Shown here: piece by piece, positions 53,904-63,299 of the stretch | Layout of the letters: each line of letters begins with the position of its first letter | Position numbering within the stretch: position 1 is the first letter of the stretch | NCBI GenBank assembly: GCA_016795105.1 | Contig: JAEUIH010000021.1 | Coordinates: forward strand, 1-64,000 | Source of the DNA: Planctomyces sp. | GTDB taxonomy: Bacteria; Planctomycetota; Planctomycetia; Planctomycetales; Planctomycetaceae | Direction of reading: 5' to 3' | Length of the DNA: 64,000 nt | Program-made: the position numbers and the translations under genes | The notes under the pieces: model-generated | Databases searched by the model: none | Seen by the model: only the letters and a program-made list of their open reading frames with translations | What the model was told of the DNA's origin: nothing

Positions 53904-54428
53904 TCAGCTTTCACCACGAAATCCCTTGATGATCGTCACAATGCCAATGATCAGCAGGATTGGGGGATAGAAGAACAGTCTGTCGAGGAAAATCAGTGCG
54001 CCGAAGAACCAGACAATCGAGCCAACAATCATCAGAACTCCCGATGTAATTGCTTTCTGGTTTGAGCCGCTGCCGGAGGCCCCTTTCGCTTCAGACCTGC
54101 GGGCCGATCGCCCTGGCATCATAGAGCTCGGGCTGGCAGCGTAGGGCGAAGCGTTTGCGTATGGGTCATGGTGGTCGCTGGCTCCGCCGTCCACCCAGTC
54201 GACTTCGTCATCGAAGTCTGAATCATAGTTTTCGGGTTCGGGCTTCTTCTTAAGCGGCTTGGGATTAGGCGGCTTGGGGTTAGATGGCTTGGGGGCTTGA
54301 GCAGTGGGTGCCGGGACATCGATCACCGTCTGGCATTTGGGGCATCGCAACTTCTTTCCAGCCGCTGTCTCCGGAACGGCCAGTCTGCTGTTGCACCCTT
54401 CGCAAGACACCTGAATTTTCTCGGGCAT
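53904..54428 (-). CDS. Zinc-ribbon, Pro-rich membrane protein
   Basis: 174 aa. An N-terminal zinc ribbon (CEGCNSRL...KLRCPKC, an MJ0042-like CxxC...CxxC) is followed by a Lys/Pro-rich linker with NPKPPNPKPLKKK, an acidic stretch (YDSDFDDEVDWVDGG) and two C-terminal hydrophobic helices (ITSGVLMIVGSIVWFFGALIFL, PPILLIIGIVTIIKG). This design is common among planctomycete proteins of unknown function. ATG 54428 is chosen because it begins the ribbon; an upstream in-frame region overlaps the divergent rhaA gene's leader. Confidence 0.78.
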   Translation of the reverse strand: MPEKIQVSCEGCNSRLAVPETAAGKKLRCPKCQTVIDVPAPTAQAPKPSNPKPPNPKPLKKKPEPENYDSDFDDEVDWVDGGASDHHDPYANASPYAASPSSMMPGRSARRSEAKGASGSGSNQKAITSGVLMIVGSIVWFFGALIFLDRLFFYPPILLIIGIVTIIKGFRGES

Positions 54429-54575
54429 AGAACGCTGCTTTCCCTGGATGACGTTAAGAGCGGACGATTGAATTTCCGCCGAGGTCGTGGTTTTTCGGCG
54501 GACGAATGATAACATCGCCATGTTTAAACGTAAGTGTTTCAGCCCGACTTGAGCAATTCTCAACGCCGGAAGTCC

Positions 54576-55880
54576 ATGATGACGTCATCGCAATCAATTG
54601 AATCTGCATATCAGGCGGCCAAAGAACGCTACGCGGAACTTGGAGTCGACTGTGATCAGGCGCTCCTTCGTCTTTCGGCCGTAAAGCTCTCCCTGCATTG
54701 CTGGCAGGGAGACGATGTTGCCGGGTTTGAGCGACTGAGTGGGGAGTCCGCGTCACAGGATATTGGCGGCGGACTGGCAGTGACCGGCAATTATCCAGGC
54801 CGGGCGAGGACACCGAATGAACTGAGAGCAGATGCGGAGCAGGCCTTCTCCCTGATCCCGGGAAAGCACCGCTTTAATCTCCACGCCAGTTATGCCGAAA
54901 CGGGTGGCGAGACGGTTCAAAGATCCGAGCTAAGACCGGAACATTTTGCAGCGTGGATGGAATGGGCGAGAGATCGGGGCCTGGGGCTCGATTTCAATCC
55001 AACGTTCTTTGGCCATCCATTGGCATCCGATGGATTCACTCTTTCGCACCACCAACGATCAATCCGCGAATTCTGGATTCAGCATGGGATTGTATGTCGC
55101 GAGATTGCCGCTGAGATGGGCCGATTTGTGGGGCAGCCCTGTGTCAACAATGTCTGGATTCCGGATGGGATGAAAGACTCGCCCTTTGATCGCTCCGCAC
55201 CTCGTCAACGCCTCCTGGAAGCACTCGATCAGGTCTTTGCGGATCCAATGAACCCGTCGCATGTTCTGGATGCTGTTGAATGCAAACTCTTTGGGCTGGG
55301 GTCCGAGAGCTATGTTGTAGGGTCTCACGAGTTCTATCTGGGCTACGCGATTACTCGGCGAAAGCTACTGTGCCTCGATGCCGGCCACTTTCATCCGACG
55401 GAAGTCATTTCGGACAAGATTTCTTCGGTACTGAACTACGTTGAGGGTTTGTTACTGCATGTCAGCCGAGGAGTCCGCTGGGACAGCGATCACGTCGTCA
55501 CGCTGACGGACGAGCTGCTGGCGATTGCTCAGGAGCTTGTTCGTGGAGGATATCTGGGGCGGGTGCAGCCGGGTCTGGACTTCTTCGATGCCAGCATTAA
55601 CCGAATTGCTGCGTGGGTAATCGGTGCACGGAATCTGCTGAAAGCACTGCTCATCGCTCTGCTGGAGCCGGCCGACACACTTCGTGCACTGGAAGTCGCC
55701 GGAGACTACACAGGGCGACTGGCGATGCTTGAGGAACTGCGATTCATGCCTTTTGCGGCTATATGGGACTACCATTGCCTGAATTCAGACGTACCAACCG
55801 GCCATCGCTGGCTGGATGATGTCCGCGACTACGAAGCTCGGACGGTTTCGCAGCGAACGGCGAAGAGCCGTAAAGATTAG
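54576..55880 (+). CDS. rhaA: L-rhamnose isomerase
   Basis: 434 aa. Converts L-rhamnose to L-rhamnulose. Diagnostic stretches: [81 protein letters not shown], with metal-ligand Glu, Asp and His residues present. ATG 54576 or 54579; GGAAG lies just upstream and fits 54579 slightly better. It heads a five-gene plus-strand operon with a complete sugar importer. No rhamnulokinase or rhamnulose-1-phosphate aldolase is nearby, so the lower pathway is elsewhere, perhaps with the microcompartment genes known in planctomycetes. Confidence 0.95.
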   Translation: MMTSSQSIESAYQAAKERYAELGVDCDQALLRLSAVKLSLHCWQGDDVAGFERLSGESASQDIGGGLAVTGNYPGRARTPNELRADAEQAFSLIPGKHRFNLHASYAETGGETVQRSELRPEHFAAWMEWARDRGLGLDFNPTFFGHPLASDGFTLSHHQRSIREFWIQHGIVCREIAAEMGRFVGQPCVNNVWIPDGMKDSPFDRSAPRQRLLEALDQVFADPMNPSHVLDAVECKLFGLGSESYVVGSHEFYLGYAITRRKLLCLDAGHFHPTEVISDKISSVLNYVEGLLLHVSRGVRWDSDHVVTLTDELLAIAQELVRGGYLGRVQPGLDFFDASINRIAAWVIGARNLLKALLIALLEPADTLRALEVAGDYTGRLAMLEELRFMPFAAIWDYHCLNSDVPTGHRWLDDVRDYEARTVSQRTAKSRKD

Positions 55881-55885
55881 TGGTT

Positions 55886-57484
55886 ATGGAAGCTGGGTCG
55901 CACAGCAATCGTCCGCTGATTGAGATTCGAGGGATTTGCAAGTCCTATACGGGAGTTGTGGCTCTGTCGGATGTTTCGCTGTCTCTCATGCCCGGAGAAG
56001 TGCATGCTCTTTGCGGCGAAAACGGAGCCGGAAAGTCAACACTGATCAAACTTCTGGCCGGGACCGTTCGCCCTGACTCGGGCTCGATTTCCTGCCTTAA
56101 CGAGTCACTGAGCCATGAAGTGCTGCTCAGTGGCAGTGTGAAGGCGGCCGAGGATGCCGGAATTGCTGTGATGCACCAGGAGTCGACTGCATTCCCGGAT
56201 CTGAACGCGGTCGACAACATTTACGTAGGCCGCGAATTGACAGTGGGCTATGGCTTGCTCCTCAATCGCTCCGAGATGCGTCGTCGAACACACGAACTCC
56301 TGCATAGGCTTGGTGAGCACTTCTCGATTGATCGGCCTCTGCGGGAGTTATCACTGGCGCAACGGCAAATGGTGGCTCTCGCAAGAGCGCTTTCGCTGAA
56401 GTGTCGGTTGCTAATCATGGACGAGCCAACAGCATCGCTGTCGATGCGCGAGACACAGCGTCTGATGTTGCTTGTCAGACAGTTGCGCAGTGACGGGATT
56501 TGTGTTTTGTATGTGAGTCATCGACTGGAAGAAGTGTTTGAACTCTCCGATCGAATCACGGTTTTGCGAGACGGTCGTCTGGTTTCGACTCGGCCGACGA
56601 CCGAAGTGACTCGGACCTCTCTGATTCACGAAATGGTTGGACGTGATCTCGAGACACTGCACGGAGTTTCGAAGTCTGAATCGATTACGGCCGGTGCCGA
56701 TTCACACACTGGTTTGGCAGCTGGCCGGGCAACAGGTACAGCAATTGAACTGACGGGACTGACGCGGATTGGAGTCTTCGAAGACATTTCTCTGTCCGTG
56801 CGTGCAGGAGAAATTGTGGGTCTCAGTGGGCTGGTTGGTGCCGGGAGATCAGAGATCGCACGCGCCATCTTCGGGATCGACCCCTGTGATTTCGGTTCGA
56901 TCTCGATCAGCGGGAAGACTCTGAATCGATGGACAACCGGCGACATGATTAATGCGGGCGTGGCATTCGTGCCGGAAGATCGGCAGCACGAAGGTCTGGT
57001 GCTGCAGATGTCTGTTGCCGACAATATTCTGATGACCAACTACAAACATGTGACACGAACAGGATTCATTTCTGCTCGAGCGGCCCATCAACTGGTTGAT
57101 GATCAAGTCAAGAGATTCCAGATTCGTGCTGCATCGTCCGGGTTAATGGTCGAGTTCCTTTCGGGGGGCAATCAGCAAAAAGTTGTGTTGGGGAAATGGC
57201 TCGCCGGACGACCTCGCGTTTTGATTCTGGACGAACCGACACGTGGGGTCGACGTTGGTGCCAAGCACCAGATTCATGAGTTGATTGAGCAGTTGGCTGG
57301 TGAAGGGCTGGCGGTGCTGTTGATTTCTTCAGAGCTTCCGGAGCTCCTGCGACTCAGCCATCGCTTGATTGTGATTCGCGAGGGCCGAATTGCGGGGGAG
57401 TTTGCATCCGGCAATGTGTCGCAGGAAGAGATCCTGGCAATCTCGCTGCCCGACGCAGGTCGGTCTGCGGAGAGTCGTCAATGA
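55886..57484 (+). CDS. rhaT: Rhamnose ABC importer, ATP-binding protein
   Basis: 532 aa with two ABC ATPase cassettes, as in RbsA/RhaT. First: Walker A GENGAGKST, LSLAQRQMVALARAL, LLIMDEPTASLS. Second: degenerate Walker A (LVGAGRSE), LSGGNQQKVVLGKWLA, VLILDEPTRGVDVGAK. It energises sugar uptake with the two permeases that follow. ATG 55886 is preferred to GTG 55880; neither has a clear ribosome site, and the gene starts 5 bp after rhaA. Its stop overlaps the next start (ATGA, 57481). Confidence 0.94.
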   Translation: MEAGSHSNRPLIEIRGICKSYTGVVALSDVSLSLMPGEVHALCGENGAGKSTLIKLLAGTVRPDSGSISCLNESLSHEVLLSGSVKAAEDAGIAVMHQESTAFPDLNAVDNIYVGRELTVGYGLLLNRSEMRRRTHELLHRLGEHFSIDRPLRELSLAQRQMVALARALSLKCRLLIMDEPTASLSMRETQRLMLLVRQLRSDGICVLYVSHRLEEVFELSDRITVLRDGRLVSTRPTTEVTRTSLIHEMVGRDLETLHGVSKSESITAGADSHTGLAAGRATGTAIELTGLTRIGVFEDISLSVRAGEIVGLSGLVGAGRSEIARAIFGIDPCDFGSISISGKTLNRWTTGDMINAGVAFVPEDRQHEGLVLQMSVADNILMTNYKHVTRTGFISARAAHQLVDDQVKRFQIRAASSGLMVEFLSGGNQQKVVLGKWLAGRPRVLILDEPTRGVDVGAKHQIHELIEQLAGEGLAVLLISSELPELLRLSHRLIVIREGRIAGEFASGNVSQEEILAISLPDAGRSAESRQ

Positions 57485-58482
57485 GTCAACTTCCGTTGAG
57501 AGGGTGGAGTCGTCTGCTGGCACGGCGGGATATTGGGATCCTGCTGCTGATTGCGGTCACGACAGCGGTGGTTGGATTCATGGATTCGCGATTCATTTCT
57601 CTGGATGTGTGGCTCGGCATCTTTATCCGATCAGCTCCGACCATGATTGTCGCCTGTGGAGTTATGGCTGTAATACTCACCGGAGAAATTGATATCTCAG
57701 CGGGATCACTGATGGCATTGTTGGCGGCGGTGATGGGTCTGTTGATTTCACAGAGCAAAGCGGCATTGTCACTTTGGATTGGCATTCCGGCCGTCCTTGC
57801 ACTTGGGACAGCGATTGGCACCGGAACCGGCCTGCTGGTATCGTATGGTCGCGTACCATCGCTCGTAGCGACTCTTGGGCTGATGACAGCGCTTCGTGGA
57901 TTGACCACGATCGTTATGGGCGGGAAGAATATTGACGGACTTCCACCTGCACTGCAGGATGCCGCCAAGCGTGGCTGGTTTGGAGTCCCGGTTTCAGTCT
58001 GGGTTGCATCACTTGTTGTGCTTATGACGAGTTTGCTGTTCTACCGAATGCCGCTTGGGCGAAGAATCTATGCCGCTGGAAGTTCCCCGGCGTCGGCTCG
58101 AGCTGCCGGCCTGCATATTCAGCGAATTCAAGTCTTCACATTTGCCTGGGCAGGCTTTCTGACCGCAGTAGCGACTCTTGTCGACGTACCTCGACTGCCG
58201 TGGATTGAATCCGGAATTGGATCGGACCTGGAGCTTCTTGTGATCACATGTGTGGTCGTTGGTGGCGTTTCAATCTCGGGCGGTCGAGGAGATCTGTCAT
58301 CTGTGCTGGCAGCGGTGGTCCTGATGACCATGATTCGACCGGTTCTTACGTTTCTGGATGTTGGCGAGATGGGAGAAAAATGGACACGAGCAATTCAGGG
58401 GGTGTTTATCCTGCTGGCTGTTATTGCTGACCAGATCTCGATTCGATTTCTGTGGCGAAAGTCTGCAAAGGTAAGAAGATGA
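57481..58482 (+). CDS. rhaP: Rhamnose ABC importer permease 1
   Basis: 333 aa, RbsC/BPD_transp_2-type permease with about eight to ten helices, GEIDISAGSLMAL (the conserved ExDLSVGS-like EAA-region motif) and ITCVVVGGVSISGGRG near the end. It overlaps the ATPase stop by ATGA and the second permease start by ATGA, so the three are translationally coupled. Confidence 0.92.
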   Translation: MSQLPLRGWSRLLARRDIGILLLIAVTTAVVGFMDSRFISLDVWLGIFIRSAPTMIVACGVMAVILTGEIDISAGSLMALLAAVMGLLISQSKAALSLWIGIPAVLALGTAIGTGTGLLVSYGRVPSLVATLGLMTALRGLTTIVMGGKNIDGLPPALQDAAKRGWFGVPVSVWVASLVVLMTSLLFYRMPLGRRIYAAGSSPASARAAGLHIQRIQVFTFAWAGFLTAVATLVDVPRLPWIESGIGSDLELLVITCVVVGGVSISGGRGDLSSVLAAVVLMTMIRPVLTFLDVGEMGEKWTRAIQGVFILLAVIADQISIRFLWRKSAKVRR

Positions 58483-59537
58483 CCCCAGCACCAGACTCCG
58501 ATCAGTCGCCGGTGAATAGGGCGAGATTTGATCAGCAATCGGCGGATCAGCAGCAGAATTCCGATTCGGGGCCGTTCCGAAAGTCGATCTTTCACGATTC
58601 CGGATTTCGCTGGTGGCACGAGGTTGCTGTATTCGTACTGCTGGTCTTGGTCCTGATGGTCGCACAGGAGCTCGTTCCAGGCTTCTTGAATCCCCGAAGT
58701 CAGCTGCTGCTTTCTCGTCATGTCTGGGAAATGGCACTGATTTCACTGGGAATGATGCTGATCATTATTACGGCAGGCATTGATCTGTCCGTTGGATCAA
58801 CGATGGGACTGTGTGCAGTTGCCTTCGGGGTCAGCTTTGAGATGACTTCAAGTATTCTGTTGAGTTGTCTGTTCTGTGTACTGACAGGATTTGGATGTGG
58901 CGCCTTGAATGGTGCACTGATCTCTCGATGGCGACTTCATCCGCTGATTGTCACTTTGGCGACGTATGCTGCGTATCGAGGCATTGCAGAGGGATGGAGC
59001 CAGGGGCACTCATGGTCGGGTTTCGGAGCCAGCTTTTCGCAGCTGTCGCGAGGTCGTTTGCTGGGGATCCCCTACCCCGGATTGACGTTCTTCGCGTTGA
59101 CTGTGATTGCAGCGATCGTGCTCTGGAAGACGCCGGCCGGAAAGCATCTGAGTGCGATGGGATACAACGAGAAGGCGGCTCGGTTTTCAGGAATCCGAGT
59201 CGACCTGAATCGATTTCTGTTGTTCTGCATTTCTGGTACGTTAAGCGGCCTTGCTGCAGTGTTTTATGTTGCTCGGTTTGACACCGCAAAGGCGGATGCC
59301 GGTGAAGGTTTCGAACTGGACGCAATCACCGCTGTCGTTGCCGGTGGAACCAGTATTTTTGGCGGGCGAGGCAACGTCATCGGAACAATTCTGGGACTGC
59401 TTCTGATTCATGAGACACGTCAGTTTGTTGGCAGATACTGGGGGATTGAAGAACTGAAGTCGATCTTCGTTGGCGGTTTGTTGATCAGCTTTGTATTGAT
59501 ATATCAGTTCCTCCGCCCGTCCGGGCAACGTGTATGA
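58479..59537 (+). CDS. rhaQ: Rhamnose ABC importer permease 2
   Basis: 352 aa, second RbsC-like permease: AGIDLSVGSTMGL, GALISRWRLHPLIVTLATYAAYRG, ITAVVAGGTSIFGGRGNVIGT. A ~50-residue hydrophilic Gln/Ser-rich N-terminus precedes the first helix. The ATG overlaps the rhaP stop. Two distinct permeases plus a two-cassette ATPase is the usual rhaTPQ composition. Confidence 0.92.
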   Translation: MTPAPDSDQSPVNRARFDQQSADQQQNSDSGPFRKSIFHDSGFRWWHEVAVFVLLVLVLMVAQELVPGFLNPRSQLLLSRHVWEMALISLGMMLIIITAGIDLSVGSTMGLCAVAFGVSFEMTSSILLSCLFCVLTGFGCGALNGALISRWRLHPLIVTLATYAAYRGIAEGWSQGHSWSGFGASFSQLSRGRLLGIPYPGLTFFALTVIAAIVLWKTPAGKHLSAMGYNEKAARFSGIRVDLNRFLLFCISGTLSGLAAVFYVARFDTAKADAGEGFELDAITAVVAGGTSIFGGRGNVIGTILGLLLIHETRQFVGRYWGIEELKSIFVGGLLISFVLIYQFLRPSGQRV

Positions 59538-59571
59538 GTGAATGAGATTTCCATTCAGGGAGCTTCAGACA

Positions 59572-60654
59572 ATGACGGTTCGAGTTTTTAGTTCTCTGCG
59601 GCGGATTTTTCCTGCAGTCATCGGTCTGTTGATGCTGGCTGGTTGTCAGGACTCTGGCTCATCAAGTACCGGCTCACAGGATGCAGTTGCCGGGGATGCA
59701 GAGTCCGATTCTGAATCAGCGGACGCTCCGTCATCGCGGAGCGGGAAGATTCGGATTTGTCTGTTGCCGAAAATCAAAGGGATCAGTTACTTCAGTTCCT
59801 GCTTCAATGGTGCCAGGGAGGCGGCCGATGAGCTTGGGAATGTTGAACTGATTTATGATGGACCGACGGACGGAGATCCTCGGAAGCAGGCAGAGATGAT
59901 CGAACAGTGGACGATCGAAGGGGTGGACGTCATATGTGTGTCTCCAAATGCACCCGATGTGGTTGCGAACGCCATGAAGGATGCTCGGGAAGCAGGCATT
60001 CACGTGATCACCTGGGATGCAGATGGAACACCTGAATCCCGTGAGTTTTTCATCAATCAGGCGACGGCACAGTCAATTGGTGAAGGGATGGTCCGGGCAA
60101 TGGTGTCCGACCTTGGCAGTGAGACGGAAGGTGAAGTGGTGATCATAAGTTCTGATGCCACATCAGCAAATCAGAATACCTGGATTGAAGCGATGAAACC
60201 GGCGCTGGAAAAGTCAAAGCTGAAACTCGCGACAATCAAGTATCCGGGTGAAAACTCTTCGAATGCTCTTGCAGATGCTCAGGATGTGATTCGCAAGTAC
60301 AATCAGCTCAAGGGGATCTTTGGGATAAGCTCAGTGTCCTTTCCAGGAGCAGCGGAAGCTGTTGAACAGAGTGGGCTGAACGGTAAAGTCCTCGTGACCG
60401 GACTTTCTACACCGAACGACATGAAGAAATTTGTGCAAAACGGTACCGTGAAGTCCGTGATACTCTGGAATACCGTAGACCTGGGATATCTCACGGTCTA
60501 TGCTGCGGAAAGCCTTGCCAGTGGAAAGCTGAAGTCCGGAGCGATGTCACTCAAGGCTGGACGTCTTGGTGAAAAGCAGATTGTTGGTGATCATGTTTTG
60601 TTGGGGGACATTATCGTCTTCACCAAAGACAACATTGACCATTATGACTTTTGA
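59572..60654 (+). CDS. rhaS: Rhamnose ABC importer substrate-binding lipoprotein
   Basis: 360 aa. A signal with lipobox LMLAGC(Q) makes it a lipoprotein; a Ser/Asp/Glu-rich linker follows, then a periplasmic-binding-protein type I fold (ICLLPKIKGISYFSSCFNGAREAADELG, VDVICVSPNAPDVV, HVITWDADG, NQATAQSIGEGM). This matches the RhaS-type sugar-binding proteins. ATG 59572 with GGGAG ten bases upstream starts a proper signal; ATG 59542 would add ten residues. It is the fourth transporter gene, 34 bp after rhaQ. Confidence 0.92.
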   Translation: MTVRVFSSLRRIFPAVIGLLMLAGCQDSGSSSTGSQDAVAGDAESDSESADAPSSRSGKIRICLLPKIKGISYFSSCFNGAREAADELGNVELIYDGPTDGDPRKQAEMIEQWTIEGVDVICVSPNAPDVVANAMKDAREAGIHVITWDADGTPESREFFINQATAQSIGEGMVRAMVSDLGSETEGEVVIISSDATSANQNTWIEAMKPALEKSKLKLATIKYPGENSSNALADAQDVIRKYNQLKGIFGISSVSFPGAAEAVEQSGLNGKVLVTGLSTPNDMKKFVQNGTVKSVILWNTVDLGYLTVYAAESLASGKLKSGAMSLKAGRLGEKQIVGDHVLLGDIIVFTKDNIDHYDF

Positions 60655-60696
60655 GACCACATGACAAGACTCTGATCACACGAGAGGCCGCATGCG

Positions 60697-62151
60697 ATGC
60701 AGACGAGTTCCTCACACGGGCCAGCATCCCGGAATAGATGTACTCATTTTCCGGATCGTCGGTCCTTTGTTGTCGCTTCGACTGCGGGCATCGCGGGTTT
60801 CTCGTTTGGCTCAGGCATGGCTCAGGCTGCCGCAGAGGTTCCACAACCTTCAAAGGCAAAAGCTCAGTCGACAATCCTGTTCTTTTTGAGCGGCGGTGCG
60901 TCACATCTTGATATGTGGGATATGAAGCCGAACGCTCCGCTGGAATACCGGGGGCCATTCAGGCCAATTGCCACTTCATCACCCGGAGTCATGCTCAGCG
61001 AACACCTTCCGATGCTGGCTCGGCAGGCTCACCATCTGGCGCTGGTCAATTCCATAGGAGCGTCTGTCAGCACGAACGACCATCATGCCGGGTACTATTA
61101 CAATCTCACCGGCCATGTTCCTGATCCAACGTTTCTGCAGCTTGGCAATAGTCGGACTCCCTATGCAGACGACTGGCCGTTTATGGGAGCGGTTGTTGGA
61201 TCGCGTCGAGCCCCGCATTCACAGCTGACCAATGCGATTACTCTGCCGCACATGGAAGGCGCTCCGGCATATACTCGCCCTGGACAGTTCTCTGCGAGAC
61301 TTGGCGTTGAATATGACCCGCTCTATATCAACGGTTCGCTTGATGCCCCACTTCGGTTTCAGGCCCCGGCATTGGCACTTGAAGGTGACGTCACAACGGA
61401 TCGACTCAATCACCGACGGGATTTGTTGCAGCATCTTGACTCGGCCCGAAGACTGTTCGACGAACGCGGACGCCTCACAACATGGAATCAACAGCAGGAA
61501 CGTGCACTGTCCCTGTTAATGTCGCCACGTACAACGGCCGCGTTTCAGGTCGCAGATGAACCTGAGTCTGTCCGAGCACGGTATGGGCATGGAATCAACG
61601 GGACAAGTCTGCTGTTGGCTCGCCGTCTCGTTGAAGCCGGAGTTCCGTTCATTACAGTCTTCTGGAAGGGCGACGAAAAGGCGGCCGAACTTCGCAAGTG
61701 TGCAAGCGGCGGTGGCTGGGATACTCATGGAAATAACTTTGGCTGTCTGAAAGACGATTTACTTCCACAGTTCGATCGAGGATTCTCTGCGCTGATCGAA
61801 GATCTCTCGGATCGAGGGTTGCTGGAACAGACACTGTTGATGGTCACCAGCGAAATGGGGCGGAAGCCAAAGATCGGCGATCCTCGGTCAGGCGGCCCAT
61901 CAGGCGCCGGACGCGACCACTGGACTCACTGTCTTACCGATGTCCTCGCCGGAGGCGGAATCCTGGGAGGACAGACGTTTGGCTCGAGCGATCGATACGG
62001 TGAGTATCCTCAGAACAAACCCGTGACGCCGGCAGACGTGACGAAGACTGTCTATCACTTGATGGGGATCGACAATCTTCAGGCGTTCGACAGCCAAAAT
62101 CGCCCTTACAATTTGCTCGAACAGGGAACTCCAATCTCAGATCTTTTGTGA
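60697..62151 (+). CDS. DUF1501 Tat-exported protein
   Basis: 484 aa. A twin-arginine signal (RRSFVVASTAGIAGF) precedes a DUF1501 domain of the alkaline-phosphatase/sulfatase superfamily: ILFFLSGGASHLDMWDMKPNAP, FRPIATSSPGVMLSEHLP, DHHAGYYYNLTGH, GGWDTHGNNF, TSEMGRKPKI, GRDHWTHCLTDVLAGGG. These proteins are a planctomycete hallmark; biochemistry unknown, likely periplasmic. Co-transcribed with the rhamnose importer (42 bp after rhaS), which hints at action on rhamnose-containing polymers. GAGG precedes the ATG. The 69-bp tandem array begins just after its stop. Confidence 0.93.
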   Translation: MQTSSSHGPASRNRCTHFPDRRSFVVASTAGIAGFSFGSGMAQAAAEVPQPSKAKAQSTILFFLSGGASHLDMWDMKPNAPLEYRGPFRPIATSSPGVMLSEHLPMLARQAHHLALVNSIGASVSTNDHHAGYYYNLTGHVPDPTFLQLGNSRTPYADDWPFMGAVVGSRRAPHSQLTNAITLPHMEGAPAYTRPGQFSARLGVEYDPLYINGSLDAPLRFQAPALALEGDVTTDRLNHRRDLLQHLDSARRLFDERGRLTTWNQQQERALSLLMSPRTTAAFQVADEPESVRARYGHGINGTSLLLARRLVEAGVPFITVFWKGDEKAAELRKCASGGGWDTHGNNFGCLKDDLLPQFDRGFSALIEDLSDRGLLEQTLLMVTSEMGRKPKIGDPRSGGPSGAGRDHWTHCLTDVLAGGGILGGQTFGSSDRYGEYPQNKPVTPADVTKTVYHLMGIDNLQAFDSQNRPYNLLEQGTPISDLL

Positions 62152-62495
62152 GCTATCCCTGCGCCGCTGCAGTACTCGAGCCAGTGTGTGGACAAAATGT
62201 AGCTTGGGGATTCTTCCCCGAGCACGTCCCTGCGCCGCTGCAGTACTTGAACCAGTGCGGGACGGGCAGGAATGCCCATCCTACATTTGAGCACGTCCCT
62301 GCGCCGCTGTAGTACTTGAACCAGTGCGGGACGGGCAGGAATGCCCATCCTACATTTGAGCACGTCTCTGCGTCGCTGTAGTACTTGAACCAGTGCGGGA
62401 CGGGCAGGAATGCCCATCCTACATTTGAGCACGTCCCTGCGCCGCTGCGGTACTTGAACCAGTGTGTGGACGGGCAGGAGTGCCTATCCTACTTA
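62151..62495 (+). repeat. 69-bp tandem array of the dispersed hairpin element
   Basis: Five consecutive 69-bp units (boundaries 62151, 62220, 62289, 62358, 62427; the first is degenerate). Units 2-5 each contain GACGGGCA, loop GGAA, TGCCCATC followed by CTACA, i.e. the dispersed element in reverse orientation, at 62261, 62330, 62399 and 62468. The last differs (GAGTGCCTATC). The degenerate first unit instead carries a forward-orientation hairpin with GGGGA/TCCCC at 62202-62223. The units also share CGTCCCTGCGCCGCTG and GTACTTGAACCAGTG. Because 69 is a multiple of three the array gives a spurious repetitive open frame on the minus strand; I do not call a gene. Confidence 0.92.
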
Positions 62496-62507
62496 TTGTG
62501 CTGCGAT

Positions 62508-62996
62508 TTAGTGATGAGCCACAAGGGTATCGTGGCTGTGGCCATGGCCGTGATCATCGTGCCCATGGTGTCCACCGTGACCATGTCCGTGGTCATCGTC
62601 GGTTGCTTCTTCGGGGAATTCGCACAGTGAGCCAAACGCGCCGGAGAGTTGAGCGGAACCACAAAGCAATGCGATGCATGTGAGCATTGTGACGTAGACA
62701 AACTTGCCAGCGAAGTTACTGACGGTGAGTCCGAACAGTGAGTGAGTCCCTTCAATCGGCGGGGCGACGGAGCCCCAGACGAGTACTGCGACCAGCATCA
62801 GCAGGACGACTCCGATGTAGCCGCCCTTACGCAGGATTGGAAAAGCCTTAGTCCAATTGACCGCGAACGTCCAGAATCCCACCCATGCCAGCATTGGCAG
62901 CCACGGCAGGACCACCAGGACCAGTGAGACTACAACGTCGAGAAGTGACCAGAAAACATTGACCAGGCTGTCGATGAGATTGATCAGAGCGTCCAT
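62508..62996 (-). CDS. Polytopic membrane protein with His/Asp-rich tail
   Basis: 163 aa from ATG 62996. Three or four hydrophobic helices (VFWSLLDVVVSLVLVVLPWLPMLAWVGFW, GVVLLMLVAVLVWGSV, FVYVTMLTCIALLCGS) and a C-terminal tail with about 15 His interleaved with Asp and Gly (DDDHGHGHGGHHGHDDHGHGHSHD), a likely divalent-metal (Zn/Ni/Co) binding segment. No family recognised. The start is chosen at the first Met before the helices; no strong ribosome site. Confidence 0.65.
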   Translation of the reverse strand: MDALINLIDSLVNVFWSLLDVVVSLVLVVLPWLPMLAWVGFWTFAVNWTKAFPILRKGGYIGVVLLMLVAVLVWGSVAPPIEGTHSLFGLTVSNFAGKFVYVTMLTCIALLCGSAQLSGAFGSLCEFPEEATDDDHGHGHGGHHGHDDHGHGHSHDTLVAHH

Positions 62997-63299
62997 GGCG
63001 TTCGACTGCGACTTTCGGGAAACGTAATTTGTTGGAAAATCAGGGATCACACACGTCGGAAAGTCTAACGAATGCAGAATCGGGATGCAAAGCAGCAGTT
63101 TTCGCTGACGGATGAACACCCTGAACACCTCGGATTTGTCTCAAACCGTGCAATTCGTCCCCGAACAGGCGTGTTGGCGCTTCCACGAACCGCTGGTTGC
63201 TCTAGATTGACGGAATCATGACCTCCGGGTTCTGGCGATCAGAGCCCATGAGGGGCTGGTGTAACGCTCAAGAGCCCTATTTTCACCGGAACCCGTTCG
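62997..63299. other. Divergent intergenic, His-tail gene / pyrophosphatase
   Basis: 303 bp between diverging genes; promoters for both expected. No other feature seen. Confidence 0.35.

Noticed and set aside
62106-62432. Repetitive open frame on the minus strand (MGIPARP-type repeats)
   Set aside because: It is the translation of the 69-bp tandem array, whose unit length is a multiple of three; no start signal or family.
62151-62495. Possible CRISPR array
   Set aside because: Units are directly adjacent with no unique spacers, and 69 bp with internal hairpins does not fit; no cas genes near.
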